From positions 557,969 through 621,968 of the forward strand of contig NZ_PEDL01000001.1 of NCBI RefSeq assembly GCF_002735925.1: a stretch of DNA of 64,000 nucleotides, in the 5' to 3' direction. The notes beneath the pieces were generated by a model. It saw only the letters and a program-made list of their open reading frames with translations, made no database searches and was not told the DNA's origin. Origin of the DNA: Sporanaerobium hydrogeniformans. GTDB taxonomy: Bacteria > Bacillota > Clostridia > Lachnospirales > Cellulosilyticaceae. Below, piece by piece: positions 41,341-50,971 of the stretch (position 1 is its first letter; the number at the start of each line of letters is the position of its first letter). Position numbers and translations under genes: made by a program.

Positions 41341-43899
41341 TTGGCAGATAATTTTGGTTTAAAAATCGGAGTGGAAGGCGAAAAGGAATTCAAAAATGCA
41401 CTTCGTGACATTAACCAAGCATTTAAAGTATTAGGTAGTGAGATGGCTCTAGTCAGTTCCCAGTTTGATAAAAATGATAAATCCATCCAAGCCTTAACTG
41501 CGCGAAATGAAGTATTAGAAAAATCCATTGATGCACAAAAAGAAAAAATAGAGACACTACGAGCTGCCCTAGATAACGCCTCTACTTCTTTTGGAGAAAA
41601 CGATCGTAGAACTCAAAACTGGCAGATTCAACTAAATAAAGCTTTGGCTGAACTTAATGGCATGGAGCGGGAACTTGAAAATAACCATAAAGCGCTACGA
41701 GACCATGCCGACGCCACAGATGACAGTGCTGATAACATGGAAGATGCCGCTGATGCAGCCAATGAACTTGCAGATAATGTTGATGATGTTGGCGATGAAA
41801 TGGATGATGCTAGCAAAAAAACCTCTATTTTTGGAGATGTACTTAAAGCAAATTTACTATCAGAAGCCATAATTGGTGGGGTAAAAGCTTTAGGATCAGC
41901 CATTGCGGGAATTGGAAAGGCCTTTATAGGCGCTATGAAAGATGGCGTTGAGTACAACGCTCAAATGGAAAACTACACAGCTTCCTTTACCACCATGCTT
42001 GGTGATGAGGCTAAAGCTCAAAAGCTGGTTAATGATCTGAAAAAAGAAGCAGCAGCTACACCATTTGGAATGCAGGATCTTGCCCAATCAGCTCAAACCC
42101 TTATGAGCTTTGGTATGTCTGCAGAAGAAGCTCAAAAACGCATGAAGCAGCTGGGTGATATATCTCAGGGAGATGCCGAGAAGTTCAAAAGCCTGACACT
42201 GGCATTTGCACAAATGTCCTCTACTGGTAAGTTAACCGGACAGGACTTGATGCAAATGATTAATGCAGGATTTAACCCACTAGAGGAAATCTCGCGTAAG
42301 ACAGGAAAATCCATTGGTGAACTTAAGGATGAAATGTCCAAAGGGGCAATATCTGCAGATATGGTCGCAGAAGCGTTTGCCTCAGCTACATCGGAAGGTG
42401 GGCGTTTCTATGGGTCAATGGAAGCTCAGTCAAAAACCTTTTCTGGGCAGATGGCAACTCTCGAAGATGGTGTTGCTTCATTGAAGGGCCAACTTGCTGA
42501 AGGCTTAACAACTATGCTTTCCGGTACCGTTCTTCCCATGGTTAATGGTTGGGTCGATGAATTGTCTGGAGCATTTGAAAAAGACGGTGTTCAAGGCTTA
42601 ATTGATGCTTTTGGAGGAATCTTAGAGGAAGCAGTTCAGTTTATATCTGAGCAGTTGCCAATTGTAGTAGATATTGCTTCGCAGATTATTATTTCTCTGG
42701 TTCAAGGGCTTACCTCTGCATTACCGCAAATAACAGAAGCTGCAGTCATGCTACTGATGACATTAGTCAATGGAATCATTGAAACACTTCCAGCGCTTAT
42801 TACAGCAGGTATTCAAATGATTGGCACCATAATAAGTGGAATTGCAGAAGCACTGCCACAACTAATTCCTGCTGCAGTATCAGCGGTGGTACAAATCGTA
42901 CAAGGGATTTTGGATAATCTTCCTATGGTTTTAGAAGCAGCTCTGCAACTTGTACTTGGATTAACTCAAGGTATTTTAGATGCCCTTCCAGTGCTGATTG
43001 CGGCTTTGCCAGCCATTATTACTGGAATAGTAGATTTTGTTATAGGCGCAATACCTCAAATAATCGAGGCTGGTATTCAGCTTCTGACATCTTTAATTGG
43101 TGCTTTGCCAGAAATCATTACCGCCATTGTAGAAGCAATTCCTCAGATTGTTGACGGGTTAATCACAGCGATTTTGGGCTCAATCCCACAGCTCATTGAT
43201 GCTGGGGTTCAACTGCTAGTGGCACTGATTCAAAATCTACCACTAATTATTACAACAGTTATTACTGCTATACCAAAGATTGTATCCTCCCTTGTGAATG
43301 CTATTATTGGCAGCATACCACAGATCATTCAAGCAGGAATCATGCTGTTGGTTTCGCTGATTAAGAACCTTCCAACAATTATAGTAGAGGTTGTTAAAGC
43401 AGTGCCACAAATTATTACAGCACTGGTTAAAGGTTTTACAGGATCTATTTGGCAAATTGCCCAGGTTGGGACCAATTTAATCAAAGGTTTGTGGCAGGGT
43501 ATTTCAGATGCCGGAGCCTGGCTTTGGGATAAAATCTCAGGCTTTTTTGGTGGTGTTGTAGATAAAATAAAAAATTTCTTTGGAATTCGATCGCCATCTA
43601 CATTGTTTGCTGGAATTGGCGAAAACATGGGAGAGGGTATTGGTGTCGGTTTTGAAAAAGCCATGAATAGTGTTAGCCAGGATATGAAAAACGCTATCCC
43701 TACTGATTTTGACATTAACCCTAATCTGAATATGAATGGAGCCGGTATTAGTAGCGGATATGGAACATTTGGAGGGTCATTAATTACGATACAACAGATG
43801 ATTGTTCGAAGTGAAGACGATATTAGAAAGATTTCACAGGAGTTATACAATTTGATGCAGACAGGATCTCGAGCTCAGGGAAGATTTATAACTGCGTAA
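41341..43899 (+). CDS. Tail tape measure protein
   Basis: An 852-aa protein starting at TTG 41341 (ADNFGLKIGVEGEKEFK); AAAGGAGGC lies upstream. Residues ~25-150 are coiled coil and acidic helices. The TMP core follows (MENYTASFTTMLGDEAKA, then TPFGMQDLAQSAQTLMSFGM). A long hydrophobic stretch of 22/44-residue repeats covers ~435-700, probably forming the segment that crosses the membrane at DNA injection. Its length sets tail length, here a modest tail. The C-terminus ends in a typical SPSTLFAGIGENMGEGIGVG segment. Confidence 0.93.
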   Translation: MADNFGLKIGVEGEKEFKNALRDINQAFKVLGSEMALVSSQFDKNDKSIQALTARNEVLEKSIDAQKEKIETLRAALDNASTSFGENDRRTQNWQIQLNKALAELNGMERELENNHKALRDHADATDDSADNMEDAADAANELADNVDDVGDEMDDASKKTSIFGDVLKANLLSEAIIGGVKALGSAIAGIGKAFIGAMKDGVEYNAQMENYTASFTTMLGDEAKAQKLVNDLKKEAAATPFGMQDLAQSAQTLMSFGMSAEEAQKRMKQLGDISQGDAEKFKSLTLAFAQMSSTGKLTGQDLMQMINAGFNPLEEISRKTGKSIGELKDEMSKGAISADMVAEAFASATSEGGRFYGSMEAQSKTFSGQMATLEDGVASLKGQLAEGLTTMLSGTVLPMVNGWVDELSGAFEKDGVQGLIDAFGGILEEAVQFISEQLPIVVDIASQIIISLVQGLTSALPQITEAAVMLLMTLVNGIIETLPALITAGIQMIGTIISGIAEALPQLIPAAVSAVVQIVQGILDNLPMVLEAALQLVLGLTQGILDALPVLIAALPAIITGIVDFVIGAIPQIIEAGIQLLTSLIGALPEIITAIVEAIPQIVDGLITAILGSIPQLIDAGVQLLVALIQNLPLIITTVITAIPKIVSSLVNAIIGSIPQIIQAGIMLLVSLIKNLPTIIVEVVKAVPQIITALVKGFTGSIWQIAQVGTNLIKGLWQGISDAGAWLWDKISGFFGGVVDKIKNFFGIRSPSTLFAGIGENMGEGIGVGFEKAMNSVSQDMKNAIPTDFDINPNLNMNGAGISSGYGTFGGSLITIQQMIVRSEDDIRKISQELYNLMQTGSRAQGRFITA
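43051..43446 (+). repeat. Three tandem 132-bp repeats in the tape measure gene
   Basis: Three units begin with codons for IPQ(I/L)I(E/D/Q)AG and end with GS, at 43051, 43183 and 43315, each 44 codons. Each unit splits further into two 22-residue halves. Shorter, more diverged relatives precede them. Repeats of this kind change in number by recombination and would change tail length. Confidence 0.75.
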
Positions 43900-43912
43900 A
43901 GGAGGGCGATGT

Positions 43913-44686
43913 ATGGGCTTTATTTATAACGGTATTAACTCAAAGAATATGAAAATAAAAGCAAGGCTCACAAGTTGGCAAGCATCGCCCGCTTTAAGAA
44001 ACACGTATGAGGTTGTTCCGGGAAAGGCAGGGGTTGCTGATTTTGGTTGTGATATCTCAGAGCGGATCATTACGATTAGCTGCAGCATATATCCTCAAAA
44101 GAGCTTTGAGGATTTAGTAGGCGTGTTAGATGATCTTGCAGAGTGGCTCAACCCTATGAACGGTCTTAAACAGCTTGTATTAGAGGATATTCCGAATCGA
44201 TACTTTTATGCTCGCCTCACTGAACAAGTGGACTGCGAGAGATTACTTAGAACTGCAGGTGCCTTTGAGTTGAAGTTTATCTGTCCTGATCCTCACGCCT
44301 ATGCGTTGACAGATGAACAATTCACGATTTCAAGTGTTGGAACTCATGAGATCCAAAGAATAACCGGGAATGCAGATTCAGAACCGATATATCAACTTAA
44401 GGGCACAATAAGTGGATCTACATCCACATATATTTCCATTACCACGAATGGAGAGGAGCTTCGAGTGGTTGGAGCTTTGACGGCAGATGAAGCGCTTGTA
44501 ATTGATAGCGGATTAGTGACAGCAAAAATAACCGATGCCAACGGAAATACACTTCGAAATGGGCTTCCAGTCCTGGATGAGCTAAACTTCCCTATACTTC
44601 ACAAAGGTGAAAATGAAATAACAGTATCAGCGGTGGGAGCAACATTTTCGGAGCTGAAGATTCTGGCCAAAAGCAGATGGAGGTGA
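43913..44686 (+). CDS. Distal tail protein (Dit-like)
   Basis: A 257-aa protein with AAAGGAGGGCG before the ATG. The N-terminal half (MGFIYNGINSKNMKIKARL; VPGKAGVADFG; LNPMNGLKQLVLEDIPNRYF) is the Dit ring domain of siphophage baseplates. The C-terminal part (EPIYQLKGTISGS ... ITTNGEELRVVG) is the galectin-like domain. It links the tail tube to the tail tip protein encoded next. Confidence 0.88.
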   Translation: MGFIYNGINSKNMKIKARLTSWQASPALRNTYEVVPGKAGVADFGCDISERIITISCSIYPQKSFEDLVGVLDDLAEWLNPMNGLKQLVLEDIPNRYFYARLTEQVDCERLLRTAGAFELKFICPDPHAYALTDEQFTISSVGTHEIQRITGNADSEPIYQLKGTISGSTSTYISITTNGEELRVVGALTADEALVIDSGLVTAKITDANGNTLRNGLPVLDELNFPILHKGENEITVSAVGATFSELKILAKSRWR

Positions 44687-44690
44687 TCTG

Positions 44691-47213
44691 GTGGCAATTA
44701 AATCAATCTTAACATCACAGACAGATTTTACGGGTGAGTTTCCTGTAAGCGAGAAGACAGTTGCTCTATGGCGATTTAATGAAGCTTCACCAGATAGCAA
44801 CAACATGCTTACAGATGATTCCGGCCATAACAGAAACTTCTTTGTATCCGGATGGTCAGGTACATCCGCCAACTTGTTATCCGGTAGATTAGGAAGATTT
44901 TTCAGGCAGAATATCATTAATCCAACAAGTGAAAAGACTCATTTAGTGACTACCAATGACGGTAGCTTTTTTAGTGATTTAGGTGAAAAGATTGTTGTTG
45001 GCGGATGGATAAATCCAACTACTTATTCTGTAGGGCAGACGTATATCCCGATTTTTAATACTAGACAAGGACCTGGTCAGCCAATTTTTTATCTTTCTTT
45101 ATTTCAGGGAAGGTTGCGATTAATGCTGTATAATGCCTCAGGCTCCTTGATATATGATCAGACCGAAACGCCTACTATTACCCTAAAGAATAACGGGTGG
45201 TACTTTATCGCTTCTATTATCGAGGTAAACAACAAAAGGGTGCAGAACTTACTTTGTGACCGAAGTGATGGCGCTGTTTGGCAATCTCCAGTTCGAACAT
45301 TCACTGGAGACTTAAATCAATCTTGTGTTGCGGATATTGTGATGGGGATGCATGCAAATACCTATTATTACGCAGGAGGATTTGATGACTGGTTTTATGA
45401 AAAAGATTCTTTACTTACCATGGAGGATCTTATTTCCTATTTCAAATCTTCAATTTTGGCAAACGGTGGTGACAGTGCTGCTGATGTAGATGCTCTTGCG
45501 GACCCTGGCTCTGTCATGTTGAAAGCAACAAGCGGAGTCTATGCACAAAGTGGTCAGCTTTTTACGATAGCAGCTGCCTGTAGTCTTGCAGGAACGGGCA
45601 GGGTATCAGTTACAAGTGAATACACCGCAGGTATAACAGCCATAAGAATAGTGGAAACTTCTACATCAGACGATCTGTCTAGCTGGACTGAATGGCAGGC
45701 CGTTGGAGCAAGCGGGGAACTGCAGTCGCCTAACAGAGAATATATCCGTTATCGAATTACACTATCTACTCAAGATACTAGCAAAACTCCTAAGCTTCTC
45801 GAAATACAGCTTCATGATATACCAAAACCACCTTATGAGAGACTTGGATTTGCCAGACCAGTTGTGTTGGATACTAACGGTGCTTGGGAAGCAGTGCTAG
45901 AGAATGCCTTTGATATCATAGTGACAAGTGAGGTGAATGGCGCCGATATTTTGGAGTTTAAACTGCCATTTCATGATTCCAAGCGAGAGGCTTTAGACAA
46001 TGAAAAGCAGGTACAGATTGTCAATGATGTTTATCGTATTCGAACCATAACAGATGAGAAAAGTTCAGATGGTAGAGTTGTAACTCAGGTGTATGCGGAA
46101 GCTGCCTTTTATGATCTTTCCTTTAGCGCTGAGAAAGAGCCCATGGAGTTTGTCGCAGAGACACCGGAAGTTCCAATGCGCTATGCCTTACTTGGTACTG
46201 GCTGGTCATTAGGAAATGTCACTGTCAGTACAAAACGAACATGGCAATCAACAGAGAAGAATGCTTTATCTATCCTTCGAGCCATACAGAATATTCATGG
46301 CGGTGACTTGATTTTCGATAGTGCCAATCGGCTGGTACACCTTTTGACATTTAGCGGTACGGATAGTGGGGCCTTATTCTGCTATAGAAAAAACATGAAA
46401 AGCATACAGCGCGTGGTGGATACAAGAAGTCTAATTACCAGGCTTTATGCTTATGGTAAAGGTGGCATGACGTTTGCCTCCATCAATGGTAATAAGGAGT
46501 ATGTCGAGGATTATAGCTATTCATCAGAAGTTAGAGTAGGAACGCTGGATGCTTCCTCGTTTAGTAATCCCTATCAGTTGCTTGAGTTTGCCAATATGCG
46601 CCTGGCTCAGTATGCAAAGCCACGAGTCTCGTATGTTCTTTCAGCTATGGATTTATCGGTGTTGACAGGCTATGAGCATGAAGCATGGAAGCTTGGTGAT
46701 ATAGTAACCGTAGATGATAAAGATTTGAATTTATCTGTCAAAACTCGTGTGGTTCGCAGACAATACAATCTACAAGAGCCGTGGAAAACAGTACTGGAGC
46801 TATCAACAACTTTAAGAGAACTAGGAGATTCCTCTGCTGGATGGGATAAAGCAGCCGATATTTTATCTTCCACTGATGTTCTTGACCGTCAGGAATTAAA
46901 AGACTTGGTGCCTTTTAATCATCTACGAAATTCACGAGCTGATGATGGTCTAACCTATTGGTTAAGTTCAGGTTTTACAGTTGACCCTAATAATGGTGTA
47001 TCAGGAACAGCTTCTTTTAAAGCTGAGGGCGTTTTAGGGATGACGAAAAGTCTATCCCAGACCGTTTATCCTGCCAGTAGGAAGAGTTACACTTTCTCAG
47101 CGCAGATTGCATCGGAAAATCTTCAGAAAGGGCCAAACGGGCAAGTTGGGATTGAAGTTGTCATTGAATATGAGGATGGGTCGACAGAAACCAGGTTTAT
47201 TGATCTCTTTTAG
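44691..47213 (+). CDS. Tail tip protein (Tal/prophage endopeptidase) with lectin-like domain
   Basis: An 840-aa protein starting at GTG 44691 with TGGAGGTG upstream. The N-terminal ~240 residues are a concanavalin A/LamG-like domain (VALWRFNEASPD, WYFIASIIEVNNKRVQ, DDWFYEKDSLL), probably binding a cell-surface sugar. Residues ~385-720 form the Prophage_tail/Tal domain (LENAFDIIVTSEVNGADILEF shown in part, then YAEAAFYDLSFSAEKE and LSAMDLSVLTGYEHEAWKLGD). A C-terminal carbohydrate-binding-like module follows. Order of domains is unusual: the lectin precedes the tail domain. Confidence 0.85.
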   Translation: MAIKSILTSQTDFTGEFPVSEKTVALWRFNEASPDSNNMLTDDSGHNRNFFVSGWSGTSANLLSGRLGRFFRQNIINPTSEKTHLVTTNDGSFFSDLGEKIVVGGWINPTTYSVGQTYIPIFNTRQGPGQPIFYLSLFQGRLRLMLYNASGSLIYDQTETPTITLKNNGWYFIASIIEVNNKRVQNLLCDRSDGAVWQSPVRTFTGDLNQSCVADIVMGMHANTYYYAGGFDDWFYEKDSLLTMEDLISYFKSSILANGGDSAADVDALADPGSVMLKATSGVYAQSGQLFTIAAACSLAGTGRVSVTSEYTAGITAIRIVETSTSDDLSSWTEWQAVGASGELQSPNREYIRYRITLSTQDTSKTPKLLEIQLHDIPKPPYERLGFARPVVLDTNGAWEAVLENAFDIIVTSEVNGADILEFKLPFHDSKREALDNEKQVQIVNDVYRIRTITDEKSSDGRVVTQVYAEAAFYDLSFSAEKEPMEFVAETPEVPMRYALLGTGWSLGNVTVSTKRTWQSTEKNALSILRAIQNIHGGDLIFDSANRLVHLLTFSGTDSGALFCYRKNMKSIQRVVDTRSLITRLYAYGKGGMTFASINGNKEYVEDYSYSSEVRVGTLDASSFSNPYQLLEFANMRLAQYAKPRVSYVLSAMDLSVLTGYEHEAWKLGDIVTVDDKDLNLSVKTRVVRRQYNLQEPWKTVLELSTTLRELGDSSAGWDKAADILSSTDVLDRQELKDLVPFNHLRNSRADDGLTYWLSSGFTVDPNNGVSGTASFKAEGVLGMTKSLSQTVYPASRKSYTFSAQIASENLQKGPNGQVGIEVVIEYEDGSTETRFIDLF

Positions 47214-47228
47214 GAAGGAGGCAGTGCT

Positions 47229-47423
47229 ATGGCTTATTTTTCACAGACAGCACATGCTATTACACCGAGAGGTATTGGAAAGATAAAGTCGCTTACCATC
47301 CGTCTTTTCATTACTGATTGTTCTGGTGAGGTGTTCTTTACAGATATGCTTTTGCAAGGTGGCTCCATTGCTACGGGCTGGATTGGTCATGTGTCAGAAA
47401 TTAAGTGGACGTTGGATGGGTAG
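47229..47423 (+). CDS. Short tail protein, duplicate of a domain in the next gene
   Basis: A 64-aa protein with AAGGAGGC before the ATG. KSLTIRLFITDCSGEVFFTD-x-L-x-QGG (split) matches the start of the next protein (SVTVKLLLEDCTGTVYFTD-x-QA-x-EG). It looks like a small beta-sandwich that repeats once in the tail fibre region. I know of no named function. Confidence 0.7.
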   Translation: MAYFSQTAHAITPRGIGKIKSLTIRLFITDCSGEVFFTDMLLQGGSIATGWIGHVSEIKWTLDG

Positions 47424-47432
47424 GTGGTGCAG

Positions 47433-48014
47433 ATGTCAGTTACATTTACCAGGTTTGCTGAGACGATTCATTGTAAAGAGGATAAACGAGTAGTAAGCGT
47501 AACAGTGAAACTACTTCTTGAAGATTGCACAGGTACTGTTTATTTCACTGATATTCAGGCTCAGGAAGGTGATCGTCTAACTGGTTATACAATTAATACA
47601 GAAACGATGCTTCAAAAATACCGAGAGGGCGGTGTTATTGTTCCTGCTCGTTTTTATAACGGAGTGGTTCGTAGCGGAGAGACGGTTATCCTCTTCAATC
47701 TGGGTTCAACTTCCGCTGGTCTTGACTGTCATATCTATCCTATACAGAATATGGAAGCAGGCAGTATCCAATTGTCTCAAGGGGCAGGGGCGCATAGGGT
47801 AAAATTGAAAGAGGCTGCTAGCCCAGACGATACCTTTTCACTACTAGCATCAACCAGACAGTGTTTAAAGAATGGAAACCCAACTGATAAGGAAGGATTT
47901 TTTCAATATACAGCATCGGGTGATAGCAAACATGTGGTGAAGCTAGAGGACAGAAAATCAGCTCGGCTATTGTTCGAATTTCAAGAAATGCAGGAAGGAA
48001 GTGAGCGCCCTTGA
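47433..48014 (+). CDS. Tail fibre-associated protein
   Basis: A 193-aa protein from the ATG at 47433 (MSVTFTRFAETIH), 9 nt after the previous stop, with TAGGTGG as ribosome binding site. Residues ~8-45 resemble the whole of the preceding small protein. The rest is beta-rich (SGETVILFNLGSTSAGLDCH ... QLSQGAGAHRVKL). It lies between Tal and the GH18-like protein and is probably part of the tail tip. Confidence 0.7.
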   Translation: MSVTFTRFAETIHCKEDKRVVSVTVKLLLEDCTGTVYFTDIQAQEGDRLTGYTINTETMLQKYREGGVIVPARFYNGVVRSGETVILFNLGSTSAGLDCHIYPIQNMEAGSIQLSQGAGAHRVKLKEAASPDDTFSLLASTRQCLKNGNPTDKEGFFQYTASGDSKHVVKLEDRKSARLLFEFQEMQEGSERP

Positions 48015-50482
48015 TTGATTACCTAAAAGGTAAGCGGTGCATGGTTTGGAGCTTCATGGGAAATGCCCGCATGTATCAGGCACTACGAGACTATGGTGAT
48101 CGAATTGATACGGTGGGTATTTTCACTTTTGAAGTGGATATCACCGGGACCATAACAGAAACAGGAACAAGCATATCCAGTATGCTTACTTACATTAACC
48201 GCTGGCCTCATATCAAATGGCTGCTTACAATCATGAATCATGGTACGGCTTCTATTTTTACAGCCCTTAGAAATAATACCAATGGTGCAAAGGATAAATT
48301 TCTTACTGAGATTATTCGCATCATGAATAAGTATCCTTGGTGTGCTGGAGTGGATATAGACTTGGAACGTGGAGGTGGCTATGAAAACAAGGATGCTGCT
48401 AATGCTCTATTTCGAGACATATATAACACTGTCAAAGCCTATGATTCTTCGAAACTCGTAAATATTTGTCTACCAGGCATGACTGGAGTACAAGGATCGG
48501 TTGGTGGCGAAAACTGGTGTGTTTATGAAGACTTGAATCCCTATTGTGATACAGTAGCGATTATGAGTTATGGCATGGCATGGGCAGGCTCTGCACCGGG
48601 CCCGGTATCTCCCAGGGATTGGTTGGAAGGCATTTATGATTATGCAGTCCGGGTTATGACTCCTGAAAAAATATTTTTAGGACTGCCTGCATATGGTTGG
48701 AACTGGAGAATCCACGATACACCAGAAAATCTGGGCATCACTTATCGTGGGATTTCAAACACATATTATGCCGCACAGCTTTGGATGACAGGGGGATATA
48801 ACTTTACAGATGATGGACCACCACAGCCCATGATTCCTATCATAGCGTATTGGGATGATTATGATAAGGTGCCTTGGGCCTTGCCACATGTGTATGACTA
48901 CATGGAAGGCTGGGATGCAGTTTCAAGAACCTATCCTTTACTGGTTGAAACTTATAACCGACGCAGGTATTTGACTGCCTATAGCAAGCAGCAAAAAACT
49001 GAATTTGGCACGATATATGTAGATCGTAGTGGCGGAACTCCTGATAGCTATACTGGTAATGTATCGGTTTCTTCTCAAATGATAACACTTGGTGAAGAAG
49101 GTGAAGCCGAATACGAATTTGAAATTGCATCTGCTGGTATTTATGATGTAGCCATTCGCATCTCATTTCCCTTCTGGGATAAGAATAGTATTCATGTTTC
49201 ACTTGACGGGACAAGTAAGGTATTTAGCGAGAATAGGCTGTGGTGGCCATACTGGCGAACAACTTGTTGGCTTTCTTTGGTTTCTGGTGTATTTCTTTCA
49301 GCTGGTACCCATACTGTCAGCGTTAGTGCCTCAGTACCAGGTGTGCAGTTCTATGGATTTCGAGTATGTTCGAGTTTTTCTGAAGAACTTTCTGCTGGAG
49401 AGGCAGAGTTTATGCTATCTCCTCGCAAATTTAAAGATGTGAACGGTTTAATGGCTGAACCCGATAAAGGTTTTAAATTGACCACTGAGGTGCTACGCAG
49501 AAAGCCTGATTCAGCACTAATTTGGTATGAAGACTTCAGAGATGACAATCCACTTCCCTCCAGCTACTGGATAGCACTAAGCGGCGAGTGGCAGATATGG
49601 CAAAATCAAAATGATCTCGCCAATCGTCCCTATTCGCAGCTTGACGGGTATGGCCAATTGGCGTGGAAGTATAGCGGGTTTTCAGATGTTCATTTGCGGG
49701 CAAGGTTGGCTTTTACTCCAGAGGGAAGTGGTCGTGCAGGCATTTTTTGTGGTAATGTCTTTTGCTGTTTAAACTTTAATACACAGCGTATTGAACTATA
49801 TAATGGTTCTTCTCTAATCGGCAGTTATGCAACTGAAATCGTTAAAACGGCATCAGCAGATCTTCGCTCAAATCCAAGAATGTACACCATTGAAATGAGG
49901 ATACGAGGAAACTCTGTGAGGGTTTATTCCGGAGCAAGCAATGTTTTGCGCTTTACAGCGACGCTTAGTGGTTTTTCAGGAGGGTATGCCGGGGTTCGGT
50001 CTGATGGACGTATTCTATGCGAATTACTTAGACTGGGAGATGCCTGGACTTATGAACCTTATGAAAGGTTTGATGTAACCTTCCCGGATGGAACCACAAC
50101 TGAGTATGGGCGGCTGGCAAGAACCGGTGTAACATGGGATAGTGAGTTTCAGGTTTTCACAGTTAACAATGATGTGGAGGAAGCTTCTACACGAAACCAG
50201 GACATCTCTATGGATTATGATTTCTTCCATTCAGGCCTTTTGCCATTGGTCTGTGGAAATGATTATTCAGTAAAAATCGTGTCCAAGGACATCAATGTCT
50301 GGATTTCACGTTTGTTTCTTGGAGATGCTGACGGTTTTTCTATTCTTTATTATCAGGATGTAGACAGCCTTGTCTATTGGGCAAACGAAGCGGCATATCG
50401 GTGGAAACTTAGAGGAATTGCCATATGGTCTTTAGGACAGGAGGATATGAGGCTATGGGAGGCACTGCCTAAACAAATATAA
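48011..50482 (+). CDS. Tail protein with GH18-like domain
   Basis: An 823-aa protein with a TTG start overlapping the previous TGA. Residues ~5-310 are a glycoside hydrolase 18 TIM barrel: WCAGVDIDLERGG (~109-121) matches the DxxDxDxE signature with the catalytic Glu, and DTVAIMSYGMAWAG and FLGLPAYGWNW are further GH18 strands. A carbohydrate-binding-like module (~340-460) and a LamG-like module (~500-680) follow. It could cut chitin-like or peptidoglycan GlcNAc bonds during entry. The gene order Tal-small tail proteins-GH18 is found in related prophages. Confidence 0.82.
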   Translation: MIDYLKGKRCMVWSFMGNARMYQALRDYGDRIDTVGIFTFEVDITGTITETGTSISSMLTYINRWPHIKWLLTIMNHGTASIFTALRNNTNGAKDKFLTEIIRIMNKYPWCAGVDIDLERGGGYENKDAANALFRDIYNTVKAYDSSKLVNICLPGMTGVQGSVGGENWCVYEDLNPYCDTVAIMSYGMAWAGSAPGPVSPRDWLEGIYDYAVRVMTPEKIFLGLPAYGWNWRIHDTPENLGITYRGISNTYYAAQLWMTGGYNFTDDGPPQPMIPIIAYWDDYDKVPWALPHVYDYMEGWDAVSRTYPLLVETYNRRRYLTAYSKQQKTEFGTIYVDRSGGTPDSYTGNVSVSSQMITLGEEGEAEYEFEIASAGIYDVAIRISFPFWDKNSIHVSLDGTSKVFSENRLWWPYWRTTCWLSLVSGVFLSAGTHTVSVSASVPGVQFYGFRVCSSFSEELSAGEAEFMLSPRKFKDVNGLMAEPDKGFKLTTEVLRRKPDSALIWYEDFRDDNPLPSSYWIALSGEWQIWQNQNDLANRPYSQLDGYGQLAWKYSGFSDVHLRARLAFTPEGSGRAGIFCGNVFCCLNFNTQRIELYNGSSLIGSYATEIVKTASADLRSNPRMYTIEMRIRGNSVRVYSGASNVLRFTATLSGFSGGYAGVRSDGRILCELLRLGDAWTYEPYERFDVTFPDGTTTEYGRLARTGVTWDSEFQVFTVNNDVEEASTRNQDISMDYDFFHSGLLPLVCGNDYSVKIVSKDINVWISRLFLGDADGFSILYYQDVDSLVYWANEAAYRWKLRGIAIWSLGQEDMRLWEALPKQI

Positions 50483-50494
50483 TTAACGATTCAG

Positions 50495-50527
50495 GAGTGT
50501 TTGCGAAAAATTGCAGGCACTCTTTTT
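50495..50527 (+). terminator. Intrinsic terminator after the tail genes
   Basis: GAGTG...TGC-GAAAAATT-GCA...CACTC followed by five Ts. It ends the structural operon just before the lysis genes; no promoter for the latter is obvious, so some read-through is likely. Confidence 0.65.
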
Positions 50528-50560
50528 GTATCTTCACCAATCACGAAGGAGGTAAAAATC

Positions 50561-50971
50561 ATGAAGGAAATATGGAATTGGGTACAAGCTGCCCTTACAG
50601 CACTTGGTGGATTCTTGGGCTGGTTTTTAGGTGGTTTTGATGGTTTTTTATATGCATTAGTAGCATTGATGATAGCTGATTATATCACTGGTGTTATGTG
50701 TGCCATTGTTGATAAGAAGCTATCTAGTGAGATCGGATTTAGGGGCATCTTTAAGAAGGTGCTTATTTTTGTTTTGGTCGGAATTGGACATATGATTGAC
50801 ATAAACCTTATTGGAGATGGAAGCGTGCTCCGGACAGCCATTATCTTTTTCTACTGCTCCAATGAGGGAGTATCCATGCTAGAAAATGTTGGTCGACTAG
50901 GACTGCCAATACCAGAAAAGCTAAAAGATATTCTTGCACAGTTGCATAACAAAGGAGGTAAGGAACAATGA
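50561..50971 (+). CDS. Phage holin (Cph1/phi LC3-like family)
   Basis: A 136-aa protein starting MKEIWNWVQAALTALGG, with GAAGGAGG 8 nt before the ATG. Hydrophobic segments lie at ~8-45 and ~70-105. The motif YALVALMIADYITGVMCAIV is the signature of the toxin-secretion/phage-lysis holin family, and FFYCSNEGVSMLENVGRLG is conserved after it. It forms the lesion that frees the amidase. It overlaps the amidase gene by 4 nt. Confidence 0.93.
   Translation: MKEIWNWVQAALTALGGFLGWFLGGFDGFLYALVALMIADYITGVMCAIVDKKLSSEIGFRGIFKKVLIFVLVGIGHMIDINLIGDGSVLRTAIIFFYCSNEGVSMLENVGRLGLPIPEKLKDILAQLHNKGGKEQ

Noticed and set aside
42700..43446. CRISPR-like or satellite repeats
   Set aside because: Repeats are in-frame codon repeats of 132 bp with no spacer structure; no CRISPR array was found anywhere in the window.
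43329..43850. Long minus-strand frame (173 codons) within the tape measure gene
   Set aside because: It is the shadow of a repetitive, hydrophobic coding region, with no ribosome binding site and low-complexity translation.
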